A stretch of 64,000 bases of DNA from positions 130,371,156 to 130,435,155 of the forward strand of contig CM035806.1 of NCBI GenBank assembly GCA_020466095.1. Reading direction: 5' to 3'. Shown here one piece after another: positions 10,352-21,085 of this stretch (positions within the stretch are counted from its first letter, which is position 1; each line of letters starts with the position of its first letter). The notes under the pieces were generated by a model. That model had not been told where the DNA came from and made no database searches. It worked only from the letters and a program-made list of their open reading frames with translations. Position numbers and translations under genes: made by a program. The DNA is from Chlorops oryzae (Eukaryota > Arthropoda > Insecta > Diptera > Chloropidae).

Positions 10352-13300
10352 TCAGAAAACGTTCAATTCAGTCTCAGTACCGAAAATTGCCTTCATTAAA
10401 TTTAATTGTTCCTGAATAATGAAATTTGCAACAAGAGTCGTAACATTATCATTGGAACGGGAAATCTGTTGCTTGATTAGACTGCGAAAATCCTCTCTTG
10501 AGCCACGTGTACCAATTGTATGCCGTAGTCCAGCGATCATTGCAGGATGAAAATCAAAATGAAAAGTTTCGTTATGAGAGTGCCATATAAAGAGCAACTC
10601 TTCGAGAAAATCGATACATATTAGGTAGGTGGTGAAATGGCGATAGCAGAAACTTCGTCGTGATGTTATTATCGAAAATATTTGATCAACCAAATAGGTA
10701 TCCCGTGGATACTCTAGCTGCAATAATACAAGGAGGTCACCCAGTATTTCATCCGGGCAATTTGGCTCATAAACTTTGCGCTGCAAAAGACATAAAGAGA
10801 ATAACAGGAACAAGTGAAAACAAAGAAGTTCCAAGTCAATGTGGGCCAGAGGTGTTAAAGAATGCAATCATTTCTGAATATTTAGTCTTTTGATTACCCG
10901 AAAAATGGTTGTAGTCATTTTTTAGTTAGTCAGTCCCAATATTCAGGAAAGACTGCATTAAAATTTTTTTAGTCAGTACGAGATTTCAGAAAAGACTAAT
11001 TAATCATGAATAACGAAAAAGACTAAAAACTGCAATTTGCAGTCTTTAGTCAGTAATGCGGTTTTTGATTGTAATCATTAAAGTTAGTCAAAGATTGTGA
11101 CTTCAACTGATTTTAAATCAAATTGATTGCTTTCTTTAACACTTCTGATGTGGGCAAACCAAACTATTGAACTTACGCTTAGTGCTCTTATAATTGCTTT
11201 CGTACAGTACTGAACTAATGCGTTCTGGCTCAATGGTATGAATATCATATGTCGGGGGACCTTTAATGTCAGATGTTCCATTATTTGTCCTTGTGATGGT
11301 GGTAGGTCGCTTACAATTTTCACTATACATTCAAATCCTTGCAACTGCAACCAGGAATTCCTTTTCTAATAGATCCGAAAGTAATGCCATTCAACTTACC
11401 GAAAGTTTCCCTTGACTTTGCAGCAGACTTAAGCCTAGAATTTGCAAATTTTGCACCAAAACATTTGTTGCACCCATATCGCCCATAAGTTTTTTCGCTT
11501 CTTCTTGGTGACCAAAATAAATAGCGAGATCGAACAGAAATCGCGATATCCATGGCGCTAGCGGTAGTTTTAAGAGCAATTTACTAAAGTCACAATGGAA
11601 TTGATCGGTGTTTAAGAGTTGCCAACATTGTGCAGCATTAACAAACGCTCGAGAAATTTCTTTGCTTGTTGTAGAGGTAATAGAAATCTGTGGTGGTTCC
11701 ATGCCTCCATGCATATCACCGCCTTCGGCGTCCCATTCTAAAAGGTAGTGTGATCATTAAGAAAATATTTAAAAGAGAATATCATATTCATACAGTTCCA
11801 TTTCAAAAATTACCTGTAAATCCTTCTACCAGGACATGGTTCATATCAGCATCATCAGCTCGAATGCTGCAGTTTTTGATGTAGCAATGCAATGAGTAGA
11901 GGAAAAGTGTCGTCGCATAGAACAGCACTTGTGGACTTCCTGCCGGACAGCACGAAACAATCTCGATCAATTTGTCCCAATAGACGTTTTGACCCCTTTG
12001 AATATACGAAAAATAAAATAATAATTCGAACTTCAATTGAAGCTTATTCAATTGTTTTCCACTATACTACGCACCATGTTTTGTTGAACGGTAGAAACTT
12101 CTCCCAGCGTAGAATACCTCGGCAAAGATTTAAAATACGAAAAACTCTATCCCAAGCTTCAAAGATGTCGACGCTGCAATCTTCATCAACCATTAGACGT
12201 ACGTAGTACTCTAAGGAAATTGTAAACAGCGGGCAAATCAAATGAGCAGGCAAATCCGGTGTCTTACAGTAGACAAACGGTATGATATCGTTTATCAGCA
12301 TTTCCTGGTATTCTTTTTGATTTTTCGTCATTCCATCGGCTACCATTTCGATGAGACGTGGCTAAAATCAATACAATAGCAATGAAAACTATCTTGTTCG
12401 AAACATTTGCTAAGTCTTAAATTCAAGTTAATAGCTATTATTTTCATTATTTTAAACAAATGAAGTTCCTGTTTTTATTTCCAGTCAGTTTCTAAACAAT
12501 TAAAGATATCCAGACCGATTATGAATATTCCCGAGGAACGAATTCTAGGGGACTTTACTTTTCTCGAGAGTAAAATTTTTATTTTTTAAATATTTGGGGG
12601 AAGAAATTTGATGGGGAATGGGCATTTGACCCATACCCATAGTTTTCCTTATCCTATCAATTAAAAAAAGGAGAATTTTAGTCTCGAGAGAAGTAAATTC
12701 CCCGGGAATTCGTTCCCCGGGAATATTCAAAATCGGGCTGATACTAATTTGTACTTAGGGAGGTGACAAAAGCTGAAGTTTACGCCCAAGATCACAAATG
12801 TCCGATAGCACACAATTCGACATATAATTTCGATGTTAAAGCGTTTCTGATATTACTCTCAGTTAAGTGAGTTTTACTTAGTTTTACTCACCAAATGCGA
12901 TGATGACACCTGCGGAAATCTTTTCAGGACGAGCAACATCAAACGGCATTGTTTTGGACTGTTTTCAGTGTTCTTCAATACCAGGAGTAGGATTTTCGAC
13001 TGCACATCGTACGATAGATATTCAAACATTCGGACGTAAAATTCCTGTTCTGGAGTTATCTCGTTTTCTGTTGCCCGCAAGGCTAGAATCAGTTCATTCA
13101 CCTCATTCCATAGAACTTTATTGTGTTGCGGAAAGTTGAGAGCACTGAAAGGAAATATAATTAAGCGCTGTTGTCTGTTATTGAATTGTAATTGTTTGAT
13201 GCACTCACATAAATCCAAAGCATTGGGCAGCTTTCTGATAGTTTTTAGCTTCCTTTTCGATTTTGTACGCTTCATACTGTAAGAACTTCATTGTCAATTT

Positions 13301-13503
13301 CTTTTGTAATATTTAAATTAATAGCTTCGCTTTACTAGACAACGTACTTGTACTTCAAAGCTATTTGGAAAGAGTAGTTTCGCAACAATAACCCAAGATT
13401 TCGCCGCTGGTCGATCACTTGAATTGAGCTTTTGTGCTTCCGATATGATATATGCAGCTTCCGTGTTCGGTGCAATCGTTAATTCCTCCGTTTCGCTTGC
13501 CAT
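10352..13503 (-). CDS. IntS10: Integrator complex subunit 10
   Basis: Eight exons can be joined in frame: 13503-13348, 13276-13209, 13144-12892, 12361-12075, 11995-11814, 11737-11400, 11344-11177 and 10780-10352. All introns are GT-AG, and the result is 626 residues. From memory of the family, the product follows human INTS10 throughout: the start (AAKSWVIVAKLLFP), the middle (LPAHLICPLF, DRVFRILN), the region with QYCTKAI, and the C-terminus (LLVLLQLEYPRDTYL, then EDFRSLIKQQISRSNDN). INTS10 is a helical-repeat subunit of Integrator, which cleaves snRNA and promoter-proximal Pol II transcripts. In other species it groups with INTS13/14 in the arm module. The fly protein is shorter than human (about 710) in the central acidic loop. 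A LINE tail sits about 70 bp upstream of the ATG, and a MITE lies in the third intron. Confidence 0.93.
12511..12740. mobile_element. MITE in IntS10 intron 3
   Basis: Inverted ends CAGACCGATTATGAATATTC and CAGCCCGATTTTGAATATTC enclose about 230 bp. Flanking triplets ATC and ATA allow a 3-bp duplication with one mismatch. A second copy (23835-24039) lies inside the hAT in the potassium-channel exon and has matching TAT flanks. It does not touch the splice sites. Confidence 0.65.
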
Positions 13504-13570
13504 TTTTGTTCAGAGGCCTGTCGTCTAAAAGAATTTATCAAACACTAATCGAGCTTTTCCGCCAACGCAA

Positions 13571-14170
13571 TATTTTTTTTTTTTTTTTTGTGTTTTAAGT
13601 TACTTCTTTACCCTCCGAGAACTCCGAGGGGTTGAAGAATTATTTGGCCCAATTCGTGAGAGTTATAACGCCACACAGGATTTGATTTAGTTATTTATTT
13701 AAAGATTTATTCCGGTTTTTTTCAGAAAATCGAATAGAGATTTGCAGTCAGCTGTGTCGTTATTTTTGAACCAGTCGATTAGTGATGTGTGATTTTTGAG
13801 CTTGTCAAATGTGTTTCTGATATGTGAGTACTTGGTACAGGCAAGAATCAAGTGATGTGCATCTTCTGGCTGGTTGTATGTTTCGCAGTATCCGTCTTCT
13901 ATGACTTTAAGTTTGGCTAATGTATCTTTACTGAAAGTGTGTCCCGATTTGATTCTATTTATTGTTTTAATTTCTATGGGTGAAAATTTACTTTTGTGGA
14001 ACCATGTTTTTCGAGTTATTTTGTTGTGTATTGCGTAGTATTCTTTGCCTTTTGTGGTTGAAAGCTGTGTATATTCTTGTTGCCATTCTTTGTATGTATA
14101 ATGTGTTTAGAATTGCATTGGCTGCGTCCTTAATTGTGTTTTTGTGTTCGACATGTTCTTCTTTGGTTTT
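13571..14170 (-). mobile_element. 5'-truncated I-like LINE, ORF2 C-terminus and poly(A) tail
   Basis: On the minus strand the frame is open from about 14160 to 13690. It encodes the end of a LINE ORF2: TWFHKSKFSPIE, then a Cys/His segment (CETYNQPEDAHHLILAC), then a stop. The 3' end is a T run at about 13571-13587, which is a poly(A) tail on the element strand. This looks like the region following the RNase H domain of the LINE at 27735-31790. The insertion sits between the IntS10 start codon and whatever lies upstream. Confidence 0.75.
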
Positions 14171-14251
14171 ATGCTATGTTCTCACTATAGGGGTTAAGTT
14201 CTTAACCCGATACTTTAACTCAATGCGTTCATATCAGGTTCGAGCGAGTTA

Positions 14252-14415
14252 GGGGCTGTCCATTAATTACGTAAGCATAAAAGCAGGGGGGAGGGGGTTC
14301 GAAAAATCTTACGCCTGCTTATAAAGGGTGTCTGATTTATACTAAAGTATGCTTACGAGGGGGGGCGGGGTCAAAAATGGTCAAAATCGCCCTTACGTAA
14401 TTAATGGACAGCCCC
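14252..14415. mobile_element. GGGGCTGTCC MITE with TTA duplication (Harbinger-like)
   Basis: Ends GGGGCTGTCCATTAATTACG are perfectly inverted. TTA flanks both sides (14249-14251 and 14416-14418). Copy C at about 15935 shows the unoccupied sequence CGAGTTAGGGTTTAC, which confirms insertion with a 3-bp TTA duplication. That target length and sequence is typical of PIF/Harbinger elements. Confidence 0.85.
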
Positions 14416-14439
14416 TTAGGGTTTACTAACGTCATATGA

Positions 14440-14591
14440 CCCAGCCGGAAAAATGACTACTTCTGCACTACTTCCGAAGTGGTGAAAATTCATACTGCGG
14501 CTACTCGCATTACTAACCCTAACTGTTAATGAAGTTTGTTAGCAGATGGCCGCTGTTTTCATTACATGCATGCGATAATGTCCGGCTTGGG
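14440..14591. mobile_element. CCCAGCCGG MITE inside copy A
   Basis: It runs from CCCAGCCGGAAAAATGACTA to the inverted TCCGGCTTGGG (152 bp). The same insertion is present at the same place in copies B and C, so it predates their amplification. The inner sequence (ATTCATACTGCGGCTACTCG) matches the right half of 3970-4730. Confidence 0.75.
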
Positions 14592-15111
14592 AGTTATAAA
14601 TATATAAAACGCGCAAGGTATATCTGATATACTATATCATCGAGAAATTGCAAATAAAAATGGAATTTGCTTTATTAGAAATGTTTAAAGAAGCTTAAAA
14701 AGCCAAAGGAATATTGAAAGCAATAATATTAGAAGACCATTGCAATAACCCCAGGAACCAAAATAGATTAATGGAGCTAATGATGAAAGCGGCATCACAA
14801 AATGTTCCAAGACCTGTGATCAAAATTAACATATCCAAACACATCCTTCACCTCTCATTTGCTGCACGGGAAAGCTTCCCTGACAGTGCCGTATTAAATA
14901 TAAACCCGGTTTTTGTATTCGGTGTTAGCAAATGTAACTGAAAATTTCAAATGCAACTCTGCGCTAACCTCAGAGTTAAATGTTAACCCGGGTTTATTTT
15001 TGGGTTAGATGATTTTTTTTATATGCGTTTTGACATTTGAAACCCTGGGTTTTCGCCGATAACCCTAACCCGACCTAGTGAGAACATAGCATAATGCTAT
15101 GTTCTCACTAT

Positions 15112-15872
15112 TTGCTATGTTCTCACTAGGCCGAGTTAGGGTTATCGGCGAAAACCAGGGTTTCAAATGTCAAAACGCATATAAAAAAAAATCATCTAAC
15201 CCGAAAATAAACCCCGGGTTAACATTTAACTCTGAGGTTAGCGCAGAGTTGCATTTGAAATTTTCAGTTACATTTGATAACACCGGGTACAAAAACCGGG
15301 TAAAATTTTAATACGACACTGGCAGGAAGCTTTCCCGTGCAGAAAATGAGTGGGGAAGGATGCACGTATTTGGATATGTAAATTTTAATCACAGGTCGTG
15401 GAACATTTTTTGCGATGCCGCTTTCACTATTAGCTCCATTAATCTTTTTTTTGTTCCTGCGGATATTGCAATGGTCTTCTAATATTATTGCTTCCAATAT
15501 TCCTTTGGCTTTTTCAGCTTCTTTAAACATTTGTAATAAAGCAAATTCAATTTTTATTTGCAATTTCTCGATGATATAGTATATCAGATATACCTTGCGC
15601 GTTTTTTAAATTTAAAACTCCCAAGCCGGACATTATCGCATGCATGTAATGAAAACAGCGGCCATCTCCCAAAAAACTTCATTAACAGTAAGGGTTAATA
15701 ATGCGAGTAGTCGCAGTATGAATTTTCACCACTTCAGAAGTAGTGTAGAAGTAGTGAAATTTCCGGCTGGGTCATATGACGTTAGTAAACCTTAACTCGC
15801 TCGAAGCTGATATGAACGCTTTGAGTTAAAGAATCGGGTTAAGTACTTAACCCCTATAGTGAGAACATAGCA
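15112..15872. mobile_element. TIR element, copy B (inverted)
   Basis: It starts TGCTATGTTCTCACTAGG and ends CCTATAGTGAGAACATAGCA, the reverse orientation of copy A. A stray end motif at 15095-15111 separates A and B. It carries the same peptide remnant on the minus strand (about 15563-15360) and the nested CCCAGCCGG MITE at 15620-15771. Confidence 0.7.
15620..15771. mobile_element. CCCAGCCGG MITE inside copy B
   Basis: It runs from CCCAAGCCGGACATTATCG to ATTTCCGGCTGGG. It is the reverse-orientation homologue of the MITEs at 14440 and 15960, at the same position relative to the host element. Confidence 0.75.
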
Positions 15873-16612
15873 TATAGGGGTTAAGTTCTTAACCCGATAC
15901 TTTAACTCAAAGCGTTCATATCAGCTTTGAGCGAGTTAGGGTTTACTAAAGTCATATGACCCAGCCGGAAAGTGGACTACTTCTGCACTACTTCCGAAGT
16001 GGTGAAAAATTCATACTGCGGCTACTCGCATTACTAACCCTAACTGTTAATGAAGTTTGTTAGAAGATGGCCGCTGTTTTCATTACATGCATGCGATAAT
16101 GTCCGGCTTGGGAGTTTAAATATAAAAAACGCGCAGGTATATCTGATATACTATATCATCGAGAAATTGCAAATAAAAATGGAATTTGCTTTTTTTTAGA
16201 AATGTTTAAAGAAGCTGAAAAATCCAAAGGAATATTGGAAGCAATAATATTAGAAGACCATTGCAATAACCGCAGGAACCAAAATAGATTAATGGAGCTA
16301 ATGATGAAAGCGGCATCACAAAATGTTCCAAGACCTGTGATCCAAATTAACATATCCAAACACATCCTTCACCTCTCATTTGCTGCACGGGAAAGCTCCC
16401 TGTCAGTGCCGTATTAAATATAAACCCGGTTTTTGTATTCGGTGTTAGCAAATGTAACTGAAATTTTCAAATGCAACTCTACGCTAACCTCAGAGTTAAA
16501 TGTTAACCCGGGGTTTATTTTCGGGTTAGATGATTTTTTTTATATGCGTTTTGACATTTGAAACCCTGGGTTTCGCCGATAACCCTAACCCGGCCTAGTG
16601 AGAACATAGCAT
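15873..16612. mobile_element. TIR element, copy C
   Basis: It has the same orientation as copy A and ends GGCCTAGTGAGAACATAGCAT. The left terminus is shared with or trimmed by copy B (CATATAGGGGTTAAG). It keeps the 71-codon remnant frame at 16202-16417 (MFKEAEKSKGILEAIILEDH and onward) and lacks the Harbinger-like MITE of copy A. Confidence 0.7.
15960..16112. mobile_element. CCCAGCCGG MITE inside copy C
   Basis: It runs from CCCAGCCGGAAAGTGGAC to TCCGGCTTGGG (153 bp), nearly identical to 14440-14591. Confidence 0.75.
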
Positions 16613-16765
16613 ATGGGTGTGTGTATGGGTCGATTCGACAGTGGCGACTCGCATGCTCTATTTTAGCGTGTACTAGCACAAAAACAACAAGCATACAAAA
16701 AAAGAGCGTCAGTTGCGCTGCTCTCTCGCGTTCTCTCGAAATTTAAAAAACAGCTTTCGAAGCAT

Positions 16766-19665
16766 ATAGGACTATAGGTCTAACTCTTCTTCTTCCTAAT
16801 CCCTGCAATGTGTTAGAGCTACGCTGCTTCAACATATGCATAAAGCACGAGGAAAAGAGAAGCATGCTATGGCAGCGAAATCTTTAGCTTGCTGTGGTGA
16901 AATGCATTGCCACTTTTATTTTTAATTTTGGGCGATTTTCGAGTTCATTACATATAAAATATCTACCAAACTCATAAAATGCCATGAAAAGCTTGAAAAA
17001 CATAAAACTAAACAAGGAAACTCAATTTCAAGGAGAAATGTAAATTGTTTTTTTGTCCTACCCTGTCCGCATAACTTTTGGATCACATTGTTTCAGCAAA
17101 AATGCTAGATTCTATGTACAATCAAATTCGTATCCGTAGTCAAAAATGTATGTAAATTTATTACAAAATGAAAACATTCGTGCACATTAAGCAAAAACAT
17201 ATCGCAATACATTTAATAAAGTTTCAATTATGAACTTTTCAAGCAATATAAAAAACCGAGCTGACGCCGTGTTTCTTTGATAAATTTTCTTGCAAGTGGC
17301 ATCATAGTGCCACTTTGTGTTCTACCCCAAATTGTTGGTTGGTAGCTTTCTGGTGGTTTTCTCGAATTTGTTGAAATTCAATATTCCTGCCAAAGGTTTT
17401 TGTTGGTAGCTTTTTGGTGAATTTCCCCAATTTATTGAATTTCCCCCCAATTTTTTGAATTTTTAGACCTACAGTCCCTACATGGTCTGTAGCATACTGA
17501 GCTCTCAACGCACTCTAACTCAGGCAAAACTAAAAAATTAATACGAAAAAAAGTTTTACAAATTAAAACAGAGCGACACAATGTCTTGCCTCTGCAAAGT
17601 TTGTCATAGCACATATAACCATATGTCACTCGGTACCCAAGACCGTGGTGGGTACCCAAGTCCAGGGTGAGAAGAGCCAAATTGGAAACGGCTCCTGATG
17701 GACATATATAGTTATATAAATATGTAGCACTGATTTGAAAAATTGACGTGACTTCGTTTTTTTTTGCTCGCTTCGGTTGTTCGCTTCTCGATTACAAGTG
17801 GCATTTTTGCATTAAATTCGACGTCGTTTTATACTTTTTCATCTCTCGCTCACAGTTTCTATACGTGTGCAAAAATGTCCCCTTTTACGCTCTTTTACCA
17901 TGTAGGAGTGTAGGTCTAACTCTTCTTTTTTCTAATCCCTGCAATGTGTTAGAGCTAGGCTGCTTCAACATAGGCATATAGCATGAGGAAAAGAGAAGCA
18001 TCTAAGGCAGCGAAATATTTAGCTCTGCTATGGTGAAATGCATTGCCACTTTTATTTTTTAATTTTTGGGCGATTTTCGAGTACATTACATATAAAATAT
18101 CTACCAAACTCATAAAATGCCATGAAAAGCTTGAAAAACATAAAACTAAACAAAGGAAACTCAATTTTCAAGGAGAAATGTAAATTGTTTTTTTGTCCTA
18201 CCCTGTCCCATAACTTTTGGATTCACATTGTTTCAGCAAAAAATCTAAATTCTATGTACAATCAAATTCGTATCCGTAGTCAAAAATGTATGTAAATTTA
18301 TTACAAAATGAAAAACATTTCGCGCACATTGAGCAAAAACATATCGCAATAATATTTATTAAAGTTTCAATTATGAACTTTTCAAGCAATATAAAAAAAC
18401 CGAGCTGACGCCGTGTTTCTTTGATAATTTTCTTGCAAGTGGCATCATAGTTCCACTTTGTGTCTACCCGAATTGTTGTTGGTAGCTTTCTGGTGAATTT
18501 CTCGAATTTGTTGAAATTCATATTCCTGCCAAAGGTTTTTGTTGGTAGCTTTTTGGTGAATTTCCCCAATTTAATTGAATTTCCCCCCAATTTTTTTTTA
18601 ATTTTAGACCTACAGTCCTACATGGTCTGTAGCATACTGAGCTCTCAACGCACTCTAACTCAGGCAAAACTAAAAATTATACGAAAAAAAGTTTTACAAA
18701 TTAAAACAGAGCGACACATGTCTTGCCTCTGCAAAGTTTGTCATAGCACATATAACCAATATTGTCCACTCGGTACCCAAGACCGTGGTGGGTACCCAAG
18801 TCCAGGGTGAGAAGAGCCAAATTGGAAACGGCTCCTGAGTGACATATATAGTTATATAAATATGTAGCACTGATTTGAAAAATTGACGTGACTTCGTTTT
18901 TTTGCTCGCTTCGGTTGTTCGCTTCTCGATTACAAGTGGCATTTTGCATTAATTGCGACGTCGTTTTATACTTTTTCATCTCTCGCTCACAGTTTCTATA
19001 CGTGTGCAAAAATGTCCCCTTTTTACGCTCTTTTACCATGTAGGAGTGTAGGTCCTAACTCTTCTTTTTTTCTAATCCCTGCAATGTGTTAGAGCTAGGC
19101 TGCTTCAACATAGGCATATAGCATGAGGAAAAAGAATCATGCTAAGGCAGCGAAATATTTAGCTCTGCTATGGTGAAATGCATTGCCACTTTTATTTTTA
19201 ATTTTTGGGCGATTTTCGAGTACATTACATATAAAATATCTACCAAACTCAAAAATGATATGAAAAGCTTGAAAAACATAAAACTAAACAAGGAAACTCA
19301 AATTTCAAGGAGAAATGTAAATTGTTTTTTTGTCCTACCTTGTCCACATAACTTTTTGATCACACTGTTTCAGCAAAAAACTAAATTCAGTACAATCAAA
19401 TTCGTAGCCGTAGTCAAAAATGTATGTAAATTTATTACAAAATGAAAACATTCGCGCACATTGAGCAAAAAACATATCGCAATATATTTATTAAAGTTTT
19501 CAATTATGAACTTTTCAAGTAATATAAAAAAACCGAGCTGACGTCGTGTTTCTTTGATAATTTTTTGCAAGTGGCATCATAGTGCCACTTTGTGTCTACC
19601 CATTGTTGTTGGTAGCTTTCTGGTGAATTTCTCGAATTTGTTTGAATTTCATATTCCTGCTTAAA
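16766..19665. repeat. Tandem array of a ~1.14-kb unit
   Basis: The marker AGGTCTAACTCTTCTT appears at about 16774 and 17909, and as AGGTCCTAACTC at 19048, spacings of 1135 and 1139 bp. The third unit is cut short near 19660. Each unit also holds GGTACCCAAGTCCAGGG and AAGTGGCATCATAGT blocks. Single partial units occur at about 26055 and 50337. Open frames inside are repeated and unconvincing, so I treat it as non-coding satellite-like DNA. Confidence 0.8.
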
Positions 19666-20021
19666 GCCTATACTGAGATATGCAGTAAGTAAAGCTCCCA
19701 TAAGAAATACGTGCAAAAAAAATTGAAAAGTACTTCGAAGTAAAATACTTTACTTTCGCTTATACTGAGATGTCAAGTAATCATGTGCGCAGGGTTGCAT
19801 GCCACTTGCCTGCTTTACTTCGCCATAGAAATAAACATGTTCATCATGCAAAATTTTACTTATTTTTTAAAATACAATGGATTTCGTGTTCTTTAAAGCT
19901 GCATCATTACTTTCAACCATTTTCATAAAAAATTTGGAAATTATGAAGCACTCTTATTTTATGGCACCCAGTTTTATTGGAAAAAAGTGCAATTGATGAC
20001 GCTTGGTGGCCTAAAATAAAG
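19666..20021. other. Linker between array and putative LTR
   Basis: The piece 19666-19848 contains two CTTATACTGAGAT-like motifs and is absent from the second duplication copy. From about 19849 the sequence aligns with copy 2 at 44507. No gene was seen. Confidence 0.5.
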
Positions 20022-21085
20022 TGTAACGTTTTTTCTTCCTCTTTTTTTTTTATGTGTAAAAAAGGAAGGGGTGACGTTATTATTATTTTTTATTTTTTAT
20101 TATACCTTTTTCTTTCTCTCTTTTTTTTTAAATGAAAACGCACGAGGGATTATGTTCTTCTCTTTTTATTGATTATTATTATTTTTTTTTTATCAAAGTC
20201 AATAATTTTCACAAAAGGTAATTTTAAAACAGCTTTATAAAGTTGCTCAAAGTCAGTCCTTTGACGAAGACTGCTTTGAGATCTTTTTAACTTGTTAAAT
20301 GATTTTCACAAAAAAAAATGATTTTAAAACAACTTTATAATGTTGCTCAAAGTCAGTCCTTTGACGGAGACTGCTTTGAGATCTTTTAACTTGTTAATAA
20401 TTTTCACTAAGAATATTTTAAAACCGAACTTTTTCGCGGCTCCGGAAACCAAAAACGACTCTATAAATTCTTTTAAGTTTTACTTTATATTCTTTTAAAA
20501 AAAACGAACCGGCCGTCCTCACGGCTTCAAAACTCCCAATCAACTATCTGCGTTAGGAATTTTATTTTCCTTTACAATTTCCTAACCCGACTGAGCCGTC
20601 GACGGCTTGCTGGCCGCGACGGCGCACATACGTTGGGCCAACGTGACTTGGAAAAGCAATCAGCCTTTGTGCTGATCGTGGGAATGCAACGTCGGCAGAT
20701 TTTTCCTTGCCGTTCCATGCGTCCGAATTTTACGGTTGTTTGAAATCAAAACCTTATAAAGTCTTGCAGATAACGTTTGCAATCTTTGTTGACAATTTGT
20801 TTTTGTTTGCTACATTTTGATTTTGAATGAAAAATTATATGTGCACAATGCACAAGTGCATTTCAGTTTTAGAATTATGGGAATGCAAATTCGGCTAAAA
20901 CTTTTTGGAAGTGGAAATAAAATATTTTTTGAATTCCCAAGCTTTGGTAAAAATGTTAGAGGAATCTAGTTACAGCCAGATTGCTGGAATGTAATGGAAT
21001 TAATTTCAGGCGCTCCCAGCGTGGTGGTCTGTGGCCACCACCGCCAGGGGTTCTCAACCTACTTAGCCAAAGTCGACACCTAACA
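20022..21085. mobile_element. Solo LTR (probable Gypsy type)
   Basis: It starts TGTAACG and ends CCTAACA (5'-TG...CA-3'), with a 4-bp duplication AAAG on both sides (20018-20021 and 21086-21089). Copy 2 at about 44685 shows the unoccupied sequence AAAATAAAGGTACATT. Inside, a block of about 105 bp around GCTCAAAGTCAGTCCTTTGA occurs twice (about 20247 and 20347). Length is 1064 bp. No internal retrotransposon coding region accompanies it. Confidence 0.75.

Larger units (their letters stand above)
14171..15092. mobile_element. TIR element, copy A (CTATGTTCTCACTA ends)
   Basis: It begins ATGCTATGTTCTCACTATAG and ends with the inverted CTAGTGAGAACATAGCAT. Inside are two nested MITEs (14252-14415 and 14440-14591) and a short plus-strand frame (EAIILEDHCNN...LMELMMKAASQNVPRP) that recurs in copies B and C. 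I do not recognise that peptide; it could be a remnant of a transposase N-terminus. Copies B and C follow directly. Confidence 0.7.
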
